This document shows, one piece after another, positions 33,898-44,567 of a stretch of 64,000 nt of DNA (its first letter is position 1; every line of letters starts with the position of its first letter). The notes under the pieces were generated by a model, which saw only the letters and a list, made by a program, of their open reading frames with translations, searched no databases and was not told where the DNA came from. Position numbers and translations under genes: made by a program. Origin of the DNA: Tribonema minus (taxonomy: Eukaryota; Sar; Xanthophyceae; Tribonematales; Tribonemataceae); the NCBI GenBank assembly GCA_017506865.1, contig JAFCMP010000541.1, positions 124,001 through 188,000 on the forward strand, in the 5' to 3' direction.

Positions 33898-34910
33898 GAA
33901 ACAAGCGTCGTCTTGTTCAGACGAAAGCTCAACTCTGACTTCAACATTTTATTCCCGAAATTGTTGTTGAGGTTTACAGGCACCACCAGTTGTCCTGGCA
34001 CCCCCCCTCTACATACCCCCAATAGGGGCTAAAAGGGAGGGGCCTGGGGGACAACCACCACAGTTACCTGATGCACCGCCTGTGCACAACCACCACATAG
34101 TACCTGACGCATAACTTGGCAGGTCGACAAGACACCTTCCATAGAAACCACATTCGAAACAGTCACCAACGGTGACTCACCATCCAGGACTAAGGAGTGG
34201 ATGACTCGTAATGAGTGAGAATATGTCGGCACTCCTGATGTTGGAATCTGCAAGGGCCACTTGAAAGTGCTGTTGGTCCAGCCAACCGCAAGCAAGCGCA
34301 AACACATGTTCATTCTGCTTGAAGGCGGCAACTGTAGAGTCACATGACTGGTCATGTATGACAGAATTGTATCCCTGGTGTCAGAGCCTGGGTGTCCAGA
34401 TGGCATATGTGTCCATAGGCATGTCATTTCCAGGGCCCAGAGAGGGGCCACGTGTCTAGGTTGAGCCTGCAGTCGAGTTGTGCACAGCAAGACGTACCTG
34501 TCAACTTGCGAACAAGAGTTGTTGCAATATACGCATTACAACAGCAAAAACTTGGTATTGTTGAGGCATGGATTAATCGATTGCTGCAGATTGCATGTCC
34601 AAAATCCACGTACAAATGCAGCACGGAACCGTGAAGACATCTTGCAGAATCAAGCATTGCATGACAGCACAGAATGCGGAATGGAAAAATCAGCAAACAA
34701 TGCAGAAATGAAACAATAGGCATCAAACCTGGACGTGCCACAAGAGCGTTGTTTTATCATATTTCAATTAAAATACCTGAAGGAAGAACAAAGAGGGCAG
34801 GAACGACACAACATAGAGTAGTACTAGTGCAGCTGGCCGCCCTGCAAAGGGGTGTCAGCCTGTAAGCTGAAGTTGCTGGGGCAAACTGCTGTTCAACCTC
34901 CCTGCTGCTG
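33898..34910. other. Intergenic space between SDR start and glycosyltransferase stop
   Basis: Upstream region of the dehydrogenase gene and 3' flank of the glycosyltransferase gene, both on the minus strand. It contains a short tandem repeat (ACAACCACCACA, about 34050-34105) and an unsupported 153-codon frame at 34029-34490. Confidence 0.5.
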
Positions 34911-36155
34911 TCAACCCACTTCCTTCACAGCTTCACTTTCCAGGAAGTTGCCCAGACTGATGGGCACTTTGACTTCCCTGAATGCTCTCTTCCATGGGAA
35001 GTCCAGGCCGGAGTCTTCCTCCCAGCCCGGAAATTCCTGCAGCAGCTGCCAGAACTTGCCATGCATGAACACGGTGCTGCCGACCCTGCACTGGCGCATC
35101 TTATTATCGAAACGCAGGGCCGATGCCTCATTAAACCTGTCATCCAGGTGTGTGTAATTGCTGTAGATCTGATTGAGCCAGTCCTGGTCTGCATACCTCA
35201 AATCTGCCATGGCGCTCTTGTTGGCATTCAGCTCTTGGAAAACGCTCATGTTGGGCTGTACCACAAAGACGCCGGTGTTGCAAAAACCCTCGCGTTCTCC
35301 ATTTTGCCCCTGATCCAATACTGCACAGAAAGTAGATCCCACCGGGCACGCATCGAGGATTCTGTCGGGCTGGCTGCAGACGACGATGTCGGAGTCCAAA
35401 TAAACGATGCGAGAGTACTGTAACAGTGTCCAGACGTGGAGCTTGGTGGCCACATCGTTGTATGCTGGCCACGCCGGATTCGGCACCGTGAACTTCTCCA
35501 CCTCCGTGACGATCGCGCCCGCTTGCGTGAACAGCGCCCGCTCCGCTGGCGATATCTCTGGGGTCACGAGCACCACTACGTCGTACGCCGTTCGGTGCTC
35601 CACGAGCAGCCCGTGAAGCAGCGTGAGAACGTTGGCGAGCCCCCGCTTCCGCTCTTCCGCCGAGACATGGTCCAGCTGCATGTGGAGCGTCACATACGCG
35701 TACTCTGAGCGCTGCTCCACCAGTGCCTGCGCTGACGAGCAGTGGGGTGAAGCCCTGCTGCCGGGCGGTTCGCTGACTCGGAGATGCTCGCTAGTGGCCG
35801 CCGCCGCAGCCCTGCTCTCTCGCTCGCTGGCCGCGTGAACCAGCGCCGTCAGGCCGTCAATGTTCTGGCGCGCGGCGGCGAGGGCGGCCTGAGCGTCCGC
35901 AGCCGCCGCCGATTGAGTTCCGAGGTGACTCTCCGCAACACTGTACTCAACCGTCTCAAACTGCGACTGCAGCGCAGTGAGGCGGTCGCCGAGCGCGGAG
36001 AGCAGAGCGGCGTGCTGCGTCGCCGCCGGCGTCGATTCCGAGGGCTTGAAGTTGAAGTCTGCCAAGTCCGCGCGGTCGACAGCGAGCATGAGCAGGCCGC
36101 CGCCAACAGAGACGCCCAGGAAGACAGCGGCGGCGAGCCTTGCCGTCTTGGTCAT
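34911..36155 (-). CDS. Type II membrane glycosyltransferase, family 8 (glycogenin-like fold)
   Basis: A single uninterrupted frame of 414 residues (TGA stop). GT8 enzymes transfer a sugar from a nucleotide sugar with retention, here probably in the Golgi lumen. The start MTKTARLAAAVFLGV is chosen because it places a hydrophobic anchor at residues 5-24; the frame is open 48 codons further upstream, but that part is Pro/Arg-rich. Residues about 50-120 form an Ala/Glu/Gln-rich stem, likely coiled coil. The catalytic domain starts near YAYVTLHM and shows VVLVTPEIS, PAYNDVATKLHVW, VYLDSDIVV (DXD metal-binding motif), GFCNTGVFVVQPN, YADQDWLNQIY and HGKFWQLLQEFPGW. There are no introns, unlike its neighbours, and the second half is less GC-rich than the stem region. 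The donor and acceptor sugars are unknown. Confidence 0.93.
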   Translation of the reverse strand: MTKTARLAAAVFLGVSVGGGLLMLAVDRADLADFNFKPSESTPAATQHAALLSALGDRLTALQSQFETVEYSVAESHLGTQSAAAADAQAALAAARQNIDGLTALVHAASERESRAAAAATSEHLRVSEPPGSRASPHCSSAQALVEQRSEYAYVTLHMQLDHVSAEERKRGLANVLTLLHGLLVEHRTAYDVVVLVTPEISPAERALFTQAGAIVTEVEKFTVPNPAWPAYNDVATKLHVWTLLQYSRIVYLDSDIVVCSQPDRILDACPVGSTFCAVLDQGQNGEREGFCNTGVFVVQPNMSVFQELNANKSAMADLRYADQDWLNQIYSNYTHLDDRFNEASALRFDNKMRQCRVGSTVFMHGKFWQLLQEFPGWEEDSGLDFPWKRAFREVKVPISLGNFLESEAVKEVG

Positions 36156-39100
36156 GCTGCCGAGAGGCGCGGTGCTGCGGTGCGCGCGGCGGGGGGGGGG
36201 CAATGGCGTCAGCGATGCCTGCGCGTGGCATCTGCATTCAACAGTGGCCTGCCGCCGGTTGAAGCACTTGCGGGGCGGACAGTGGGCTTGAAATGGCATT
36301 TGGCGTTTGACATTGCTTTCTTTGACTCACTTTGAAGCCAAACCGCCTTGTCGGTTCATAAATGAGCACTTGAGCGGTATGCAAACTTGTGGCGACTCCG
36401 CACGCGGGGTGAACAGCTAAATCTCAACTGTATTCGAGGTATGATACATGCACAAGCTGCACCCGTTTGTACCGGTGATCACATACCACAAGTCACAAAA
36501 GCGTTACTTCTTGAATGCTTCAAGAATCAGTCTAGCAGCATCACACTGTGGCAACAAGGACGTTCAAGCAATCTCAATCCATACCCAGTCAAGCGTGGTG
36601 GCAGGTGCGATCCCAGCGTAGGGGGAAGTGGTCACTGGCTGAAAAATACCATTTCAATTGGCTGTGCACCTCTTGCTCATGGCTGTATGCAGCCGCTGCA
36701 GGCCGTCTGTAGCCAGAAAAGTCAGACACTACAATGTGTACTACCAGCATGCTTTGGCCACTTGTGCAATGCCGCACGCGGTGTGCTCTCCTCAGGCGCC
36801 GTAAGATTCCAACATGCCTCATCTGGTTCAAGGCGCACTTCCATAGCCTACTAGTAGTATGCACAATACCATGCACTTGATTCATTGCAATAGACACTAG
36901 CCATAGGGCAGCTAATGGTGAGCAGTGTATGCACTTCCCACGTCAAATGGCTAGCCGTACTACATAGTAAGCTGACCACAACGCAGTGCTCGACCCAAGT
37001 AGCTAGGTTTCACCACATCAGGTGCTGACATAATGATACTCATCGCAAGCCTAAGGGTCTCCAGGGTATGGCGGCTCTTGTGGTGACTCTGGCTTGAACA
37101 CTAAGCTGAAAAACGTATGTACACTTAGCAGGGCAGCCTCCCCTTCTGGAGTGCCAGCCTGAGGATGCCACACTGCGGCCCTCGTTATTTGGCGTGTCCC
37201 TTCTGAATCAGTCAGTGAGCGCGACGAACACGCCTGAAACTTTTACCCACGCATGTCGAGCTAGGCCGCAGTGACCACTTGATTGCGAATTCGTCAGGGT
37301 CTACATGGGCCACACAACTTCTCTTGAAGGTAGCACGGGTAGTAATCCTGAAGGGAGTAAACCAAATGGTTTGGAGTTCTCACATGGAATTATTATCATA
37401 ATGATACATTTGGCCATTTAGGCGAGAAAATGGCACCTGATTCCCGCAGAAACCAACACGCGCGGTTCGTACCAAACCCACTCTGTGGTGACTCTGGCTT
37501 CACCACTGAATTACAAAGCTTGGCAATGAAAAGACTGAATAAGGCAGCCTCCGGGGCGCCCCCTTCTGGCCCTGGGGAACCAACGTACCACACTCTGGGC
37601 TGCACGTACAGCGCGCTAGTCATCTGCTTGGAAAATGCTCTGCACATTGTCATGCTATGCACTGCACATTGTCATGCTGATGTCTCAGTTGTCCGACACA
37701 TGCGTGCAGTGCACTACTGTCAATGTGTCACGGTGCCTGCCAGTGAGTGCAAACTTTGAACCCTCACAAGCTCATGTACTGTTTATCGCGTGGATGGCTG
37801 AAGTCTGAGCATGTGCATCAATGATACGGGAACTGTCTGAGAGTTGAGACACCAACTGTTACGGTGGTCCAATCAGTGTAGTACACACCTGCGTGCGGCC
37901 CTGGTCCTGGTTGTAAATGCGCTGTTGGTGTGTCTGTGGCAGTAGCCTGTGCGTGGGTCACCGACTGGACCTGATGGTCATTGAAAGCGCCACAAAGACA
38001 TGGAATTATTGGTCAGAACACCATGAAGGCCGCAGAGAAGCACTTCTGCTGCTTCAACAGCGTGTGTCACAAGCCGATGTAGAGTTTTGGAAGTTGAAGA
38101 ACCTGCATCTGATAATGATTCATCTGTTGGTTAAGAATCATAATGGCAATCACTATGGCTTGCACTTGCTAGGTCGTATATAATGCTTCAGCAGGTATGC
38201 ACCTCTTATTTGCGGCGAAGCAGAAGCTGTCATTACCCGAAAATTCTAACTTGCTGATGTGAAAGGGATGCCTGGCCCAGTACATAGCCTACTACTACCT
38301 AAGGTCTGAGCAACCTGGAGCACTACAAATTTGACAACACCGTCAGTCCATCATGTTCTCCTGGCAATGATTTGAGTCTTTAAGTCCCTGATGACTCATT
38401 CGGAAGTTGGCACGACACGAATCAATCGTTGACTGTTGTTGTGAGTCCGACTGACTCGGAGTCATCAATCAACTTGAAGTTGGCATGGCATTAATAACTG
38501 TAACAGTTGCACACTAAAGCAATAGCGTTCAATAAGTTGGCCCAACATTCAACTGTTGCACATTTATTATCATGGCGCAATCGCTTATTGTGAATGCAAG
38601 ACCATATGAAAACAACGTAGTATGTCAGAATAGGGGATTGCCCTCCGAGGGCCTCGTCCCAACCTCCACAGCCTGAGCCTGAGGTACAAACTTTAATGGC
38701 TTGCTTGTACTGGCCTTTCACTTCTTGTGATAGGCCCTTTCTTGTAGACGAGGGACCCTTATGGGCGCGATACGTCTGAACTCTAGGCATGCACGATTCT
38801 CTGCACTACTGGTCACGGTGAACCTGGGCTCGATGATTTTGCAGTGGGTACATGCATGTATGCATGCTACCACAATCGTTCACTAAATTCAACAACTGGG
38901 GGGTAGTTGTCCTCCACCCTGAATGCTGGAGCTCATTCTGGCGCTGGCTCTGTTGTAACAGCGCTTGCGATGTTGCTGCACAGGAAGCGCTGATCGCTGT
39001 CAGCGTGTTCAACAGTGGTCAAGTTGGCGCTGCGCGTATCGTACTACTGCCGTCTCGACTTTCAGCACATGCATGAGTTGTGCATAATGGCTTGAAGTTT

Positions 39101-41660
39101 GCTGCAACAGACAAGGCAACATTGAGTGCGTCGCCAAAGCGTGGTGCTGTTGGATGCGCTTGACACGTTGATTTTGTAGCTCCGTACAGCGGCAAGGCAG
39201 ACGTCAACGTCAACGCCTGCAGCATGCGCACCCTCGCGTGATCGCAGGTTCAACGTCAAAAAGTGCCATTCATGTTGAGGTCGTGCAAGTATCCTTGTTT
39301 CCGAGGCAATGCTCGCAGCACGCGCTTACTCTCGTGATCGATGTGCCATCGGAAACAAGCACCAATTATGCTGAGGTGATGCGTGTGTTGTCGTTTCCAT
39401 GAAGACAAATTATTTCAAATCAGCTGGTGTTGACCCGCTTGATAGCGCAACTCGTCCCCGTTCAAGGCACTCGTCTCCATCTCTTTTGGATGGTGTTTTC
39501 TTGTACACTTCGGGGGCTGGCTGGCAGCAGCAATTCCTGCGTACTGAAGTGCACGGGCAGCAAACTACCAATACGTGTTCGCTGCAATCTGTAGCCTTAT
39601 TCCTGCGAACCACCGACAGCACAGACAGACAGACAGCTCGACAGCAGCATTGAAAATTCGCACACCTGAGAGCGCTCATGGCCTGCGGTCGTCGACGCCT
39701 CTCAGTAATTCCCGTCCGCGACGTGCTGCCCTAACTTCGCTCCGGCTGAACAATGCTGAAGGCCCCGCTTTGCCTGCCTCCAGCTGAATCAGGCAGTCAG
39801 TCTTGGGCAGTCTTGTTGACCACAGACAGCTACCGCGCCACCTTTCGCGCGCTACGCTACGCGCTACGCTTTTGCTGGCTTTGAAGCGTTGTGCTCAATT
39901 TTTTCACACAACCAACTTAATCAACTTCAATCCTGAGATTGAACTTTAAACACACCGAAAAAAGAAGAAGTGTGTGTGTGCCACACAAACCGGTGTGTGG
40001 ACACTGGAAACTCGACAGGCGGTTGCCTAAAACGAAGCAGTGGAGATTGCACACACGCTCACAGTGCGACTCTGCGGTCCTTTTAGCGGGAAGCCTTGCG
40101 GGAGCCACTTTTCGCCTCATTTTGATACACCGACAATCACCAAGCACGGCATGCGCAGGATCGCTCTGCGACAGCTTTGTCAAGATCCAGGCAGTGACAA
40201 ATAACGGACAGCATCGAATGCCTGTGGTACACGCACAGCATGTACGCAGACCATCACTGGTGCTACCCCGCGTGCCAAAGTTAGCGCGGCAGAAGCGGCG
40301 CCGTCCGGGTGACAGCATATGATGGTGGCGTTGGTGGTGGGCGCCGTGTTGTGTGGTGTTGATAACATAGCTGACACTATGAAGGGGCTGCAGTATGGAC
40401 ACCGCAAGCACATTCTGGGCGCCACGAACATATCAGCTTGACCGTTTCAATTGTGTCTGGTGGGTGCAGGAGTGCTGCATGCCACAATTTGTAATGCAAA
40501 GAGCTCCAGAGTCCACAGCAAAGAAGCAGAACTCACCATTGCAGGCTCAGCTGATCAGGTGGATTACTGCAGGTCTTACTCTTGAGAGACTTCACTGTGG
40601 CACTGACAGGCGACAGGCCACACTGTGCAGTAACATGATGTACAGAGTAGGTGCATGCATGCATGCATCTCAGATTCTGCCAGAGGGGACACAGTATTTC
40701 AGCAGCGCTTGAGCAGTTCAAGGAATCTGATGCAAGTCGTGTTGCGATGGCCCAGATCGGATTGAATTTCCCTCTGACTGCATGGGAATATTATGGTGAA
40801 CTTGAAATCACCGATCATGCACGATGTGCTGCATTGTCACGTGTCAGATTCGGGCTTAACGTAATACTATGGTGATATTTTTTCATAGTAGTACCAGGTC
40901 CGTTAATAAAAGTACCAGGTCCTGCAGCCGTGGCGGCTAACTGTCTGCCAGTGCTGTCCCGTACCTCACATGGCAACGCAGCTCAGCAATCTTGAACATG
41001 CGTGCTCGTTACTACACTGCCACACTATGGCCGCCATAACTTCTTGTGTCGTTACATGCCATCACATCACATAACACAGTAGCGAATTATGTTGCATGTC
41101 ATTGCTACAAACCTGTCTCAGATTGAAATTTGTCCATGGCACCCGTGAACTTGTATTGGCAAGCCTCACTGCCAACAGAGGTCAAAATCCCGGTCGCATG
41201 CCATTGTGTCTGCAGTCGTTTCGTATGCAGCCCTATGCTTCAACATTTTAGGCTTATATGGTGCCCATGTACCTGCCCGACAATATCACCACAGTACACA
41301 TCGGCATGTTGGAGCTGGAGTACGGACGGCCGGCGTGTCTGTCGCAGTCCAAGTATTATTTTTACAATAATTTCCTCGTAGGTTCCTAGGTTCAAAGCAA
41401 TATGGCTGCCGACAGTTGCGTGCATGCCATCGAGCTTACTGAAGCAAGCAACGTCAGCTCATGTCATAGGTCTGCTCTTAGATCTGGTGCACAGCCACGC
41501 AGTGTATCCCGATCGCCGCCGGTTATGAAGTGCCTTTTCACATCTTACATGACTTCAGGGGGTCATTTTGAAGTTCCATGCTGACCAGGGATGTGCATCT
41601 GTTGCATGTCAATGAGGCTGAAAGTTCCACCAATGCTGGGCGTGTATCTCGCGCGTGCAT
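36156..41660. other. Gene-poor region
   Basis: About 5.5 kb without a convincing gene. Visible frames (for example 37917-38183, 39939-40322, 40651-40875) lack recognisable domains or matching splice partners. Part of it may belong to the upstream exons or introns of the gene ending at 43902. Confidence 0.45.
37050..37600. repeat. Pair of diverged direct repeats
   Basis: TGTGGTGACTCTGGCTT followed about 55-65 bases later by GCAGCCTCC and CCCTTCTGG occurs at 37078-37155 and again at 37491-37568. The copies differ by substitutions and small gaps. Origin unknown. Confidence 0.65.
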
Positions 41661-41991
41661 TGTCGGAAATGACGACTCAGCTAGAGCTCCATGACAAGAT
41701 GCCAAGCCAGGTAGCAAGGCAGCAGGGAGGAAGAGAGACTCCGGCTGGAGGACCGTGCTAAGGCGAAGTGAATATTGAGTGTAAGGTCGAGGTCGTGAAT
41801 AGAGCTGGCACGATAGAGCCAGCTATGTAGTGAGCAGTCCAAGCGACGAGTCTTATGCTTGTCACGAGAAGGTGCAACCTGCTCGTGCAACCTGCTCAAG
41901 TAAGGGCCAGCTAAGCCAGTCACGCCCCTGCCGTTACATGTCCTTGCAGTTACACGACTCTGCAGTTACATGAGAGCCTGCTAATCCGACA
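41661..41991 (-). repeat. LTR (3' in element sense)
   Basis: 331 bases, near-identical to 42972-43300. It includes a small internal difference where a GCTCGTGCAACCTGCTC segment is present in both copies with single changes. Confidence 0.88.
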
Positions 41992-42171
41992 CCCCCTCTC
42001 AGGCCGAAATGTGGGCTGCAGAAGCCGCAAATGAAAGTGCCTCTGCTGGGTCGTCTCATGGTAGTGCCCCCTCTGGGTGCTAAAACCCGAGATGAGATCG
42101 CTCCTGTTTGGAATTCTCCTGCCTACGCCATGATGGGCGCCTGCCGTGCAGTGACCAGCACGCGTCGACCT

Positions 42172-42427
42172 TGTGCCCCATCTTGCCGCAGTGGGTGCAC
42201 TTGTTGCGATTGGCGGCGGCGTGGAGAGCAGCCGCTCATGGGGAGATGTGCTTTCGCTCGTGGTGCGCCGTTGTTTTGCCGGTCATGACGTCATATGCGC
42301 CGACGACCTTGATCCAGGCAGAAAATTTGAGCTTCCAGGTTGTCCATGTCCATGCCTCGTTCTTGCCGTCGAAAGGCAGATGGGGGATCCTGGCAAGGTT
42401 GAGGCGCGAGTTGCTGATGTCTGCCAT
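42172..42427 (-). pseudogene. Copia-type gag fragment with zinc knuckle, interrupted by one stop
   Basis: From the ATG at 42427 the frame reads a gag-like segment with PFDGKNEAWTWTTWKLKF, then a TGA at 42236-42238. The same frame continues past the stop into CTHCGKMGHKVDAC, a perfect CX2CX4HX4C zinc knuckle at about 42170-42212. The rest of a polyprotein is missing. Confidence 0.8.
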
Positions 42428-42599
42428 GTTGCTGCTGATGCTGGTGCCGTCTGCGGGATAAGCTGTACTCAGGTCAGGCCGTGCCTATTCTGCGTGCTCC
42501 TGTGGATGCTCCGCGGTACTCTCCCTGTAGTTACTAGCTGCCGTCTGCGTGCTCCTTAGCCGATCAGCTGAATTCTGCAGCTCGTTGCTGTGGACTTGT

Positions 42600-42965
42600 T
42601 GACGCACTGAATGCCGTGCGGTCTTTGATCTCGCACTCGACCTGTGCGGCTCTGTTGCGTCGGACTTGGTCTCGCACTGAATCCGTGCGGGTTTGCTCTC
42701 GCAGGAAGCTCTGCGGGTTTGATCTCGCACTCGACCTGTGCGGCTCTGTTGCGTCGGACTTGGTCTCGCACTGAATCCGTGCGGGTTTGTTCTCGCAGGA
42801 AGCTCTGCGGTTTTGTTACGCCACTTTAACTGTGCGGTTTTGTTTACGCCACTTGGACTGTGCGGATTTGTTTACGCCACTTGTGCTGTGCGGATATGTT
42901 TACGCCAGGGAACTCTGCGGTTTGATAACGCACTGTGCTGTGCGGACCTGCCTAGGCTGTCGGTG
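42600..42965. repeat. Tandem repeats in the retrotransposon leader
   Basis: Two copies of a roughly 95-base unit (CTCGCACTCGACCTGTGCGG type) followed by shorter units of about 37 bases (TGTGCGG.TTTGTTTACGCCACTT). They lie between the 5' LTR and gag in element sense. Confidence 0.85.
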
Positions 42966-42971
42966 TGACCA

Positions 42972-43300
42972 TGTCGGAAATGACGACTCAGCTAGAGCTC
43001 CATGACACGATGCCAAGCCAGGTAGCAAGGCAGCAGGGAGGAAGAGACTCCGGCTGGAGGACCGTGCTAAGGCGAAGTGAATATTGAGTGTAAGGTCGAG
43101 GTCGTGAATAGAGCTGGCACGATAGAGCCAGCTATGTAGTGAGCAGTCCAAGCGACGAGTCTTATGCTTTTCACGAGAAGGTGCAACCTGCTCGTGCAAT
43201 CTGCTCAAGTAAGGGCCAGCTAAGCCAGTCACGCCCCTGCCGTTACATGTCCTTGCAGTTACACGACTCTGCAGTTACATGAGAGCCTGCTATTCCGACA
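42972..43300 (-). repeat. LTR (5' in element sense)
   Basis: 329 bases, begins TGTCGGAAATGACG and ends TATTCCGACA on the plus strand. The sense-strand sequence following it (GGTCACACCGACAGCC) is where a primer-binding site would lie; I could not assign a tRNA. Confidence 0.88.
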
Positions 43301-43308
43301 AATATCAG

Positions 43309-43330
43309 CAGCAGCAGCAGCAGCAGCGCT
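43309..43330. repeat. (CAG)n microsatellite
   Basis: Seven CAG units directly beside the LTR end, running into a CAGCGCTCACGG sequence. Confidence 0.85.
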
Positions 43331-43478
43331 CACGGGGCACAGCATGCATCACGGCTCAGCGCAAGCAGTGCGGTCAACAGCAGTGCTCAGCGCGAGCAGT
43401 GCTCATGTTGAAGGTGCATGTGATTGAGGTTGAACTTCCACCATGAACTTCAACCAATCGCTCGGTGTGTGCGCGCAG

Positions 43479-43902
43479 GTCCTGTGGAGGCATCACAGTG
43501 TTGATCATTGTGGTGAGGTCATATGAGCTCCAGCATTGCCCTGTGTGTGCTCGTTTGCTATATATTGCAGGAGAGAAACAGGGCCAGGTGGGCACCCTCC
43601 TGAAGAATGATGCCAGCATCCACTGGGCGTGCGACTGCTCCCCCGACATTGAGCATGTGGGGCACGCAAACGCGAAAGTGCACTGGCGCATTTTTGACTC
43701 CGAGGCGGCCAGCGAGGAGAACAAGGGCAAGCTCTTTCTCCCCAAACACCACGACAAGAACACTCGCTGCGCCAAGTCTGTGCATCCTACGCGTCTCGAG
43801 GAGTTACCTGCAGACCTGCGCACCAAAGACAGGTGGATCAAGTACTCTGCCGCCTCTGCGGCGCATGGTGCGTACAAGACTAAGATGTTGCTTGGCAGGT
43901 AG
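43479..43902 (+). CDS. Unrecognised protein, last two exons (5' partial)
   Basis: The exon at about 43571-43902 has an acceptor (TATATTGCAG) and an open frame ending in TAG. The 34-base exon before it, about 43479-43512 (acceptor GCGCGCAG, donor GTGAGG), joins in phase. The product ends with about 120 residues containing HWACDCSPDIEHVGH, KVHWRIFDSE, FLPKHHDKNTRCAKSVHP and DRWIKYSAASAAHGAYK. It is rich in His, Lys and Cys and has no hydrophobic segment. I do not recognise the family. Upstream exons would lie beyond the retrotransposon at 41661-43300, which would then be intronic. Confidence 0.55.
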
Positions 43903-44567
43903 AGGCGTACGCCAACTTCAGAGGCGGAGTCAGGTTTGACCAAAGGGTCTAGGAGGGGCGAGCCCCCCTTGCTTTGACAAGACGGGTGATGTGGGTGGGC
44001 TCACGGCCACAGTAAGGAAGTATGAAAAGATGACAGTGTGTGTTAGCAGACTTCGGTTCGGAGAATGACAGGGGTGGTTGACTGATGGTGCAACGGAGCA
44101 TTCCCTTTTTTGGGCTTCAAGATTGGTGCGGGGATGATGTGTCTGCAACACATCACATGAGACACGTGGTTGCAAGCACGTTCGAATCCGGCGTTAAGTG
44201 GCATTGCTGACAAATGAAAGTTGGTGGGTACCGCTTCGCTTTGCTTGAAATCATCGACAGGTGGGGCAGGCAGGGCGCATGCGCATTGCACATTGTTGAG
44301 TGTCACCGCGGCAGCAGCGTTGCCTGCGTTGTTAGCTTGCCACATGCGTGATAGCGTGCTTAATCCTTCGCTACCCAAGAACTTCAACGAATATCTTCAA
44401 CAGTGGATTTTTCCGAGAAGCAACTTTGAGCAGCCAGAGCGAGGCACGTGCAGCGACGCACCTGGAAGGGAAGCAAATCGCCCATGGCGGACGGAACTTA
44501 GCAGCACTTTCCCGGCGCATCACAACAGCAGCGGCACCTGTTTCTTGCAGCAAGGCAAACACGCGCT
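43903..44567 (+). promoter_or_regulatory. Upstream region of the macroglobulin-like gene
   Basis: 665 bases between the stop at 43902 and the ATG at 44568, presumed to hold a 3' UTR, promoter and 5' UTR. No TATA box or other defined element is clear. A T-loop-like GTTCGAATCC at 44171 is not part of a tRNA. Confidence 0.4.

Larger units (their letters stand above)
41661..43300 (-). mobile_element. Non-autonomous LTR retrotransposon carrying only gag (TR-GAG-like)
   Basis: Two direct repeats of about 330 bases, 41661-41991 and 42972-43300, are about 98% alike and have ends TGTCGGAA and TTCCGACA (one end of the left copy reads ATCCGACA). The internal 980 bases encode, on the minus strand, a Copia-type gag fragment. 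In that sense a purine tract (GAGAGGGGG) lies directly before the LTR at 41991, as expected for the plus-strand primer. No protease, integrase or reverse transcriptase frame is present. No clear target-site duplication is seen (TGCAT left, AATAT right). Confidence 0.88.

Noticed and set aside
34029..34490. 153-codon minus-strand frame between the dehydrogenase and glycosyltransferase genes
   Set aside because: Composition is unlike the real exons, there is no domain, and it overlaps a tandem repeat.
36387..36854. 155-codon plus-strand frame near the glycosyltransferase start
   Set aside because: No domain, Cys/Gln-rich shadow-like composition, and no conserved segment.
37917..38183. 88-codon plus-strand frame with a Leu/His-rich end
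   Set aside because: It looks mildly protein-like but has no recognisable domain, splice sites or neighbours that support it.
39939..40411. Overlapping plus (127 codons) and minus (164 codons) frames
   Set aside because: Neither shows a known motif or a splice partner; both being open in AT-moderate DNA is not evidence for a gene.
40319..40440. Short plus-strand frame beginning MMVALVVGAVLCG, a possible signal-peptide exon for the gene ending at 43902
   Set aside because: No downstream exon could be joined in phase with confidence, so I left it unannotated.
42600..42965. CRISPR-like array in the spaced repeats
   Set aside because: The units are contiguous tandem repeats inside an LTR element of a eukaryotic genome, without unique spacers of even length.
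44165..44195. T-loop-like GTTCGAATCC suggesting a tRNA gene
   Set aside because: The flanking bases do not pair as a T stem and no A box or acceptor stem is found at the right distance.
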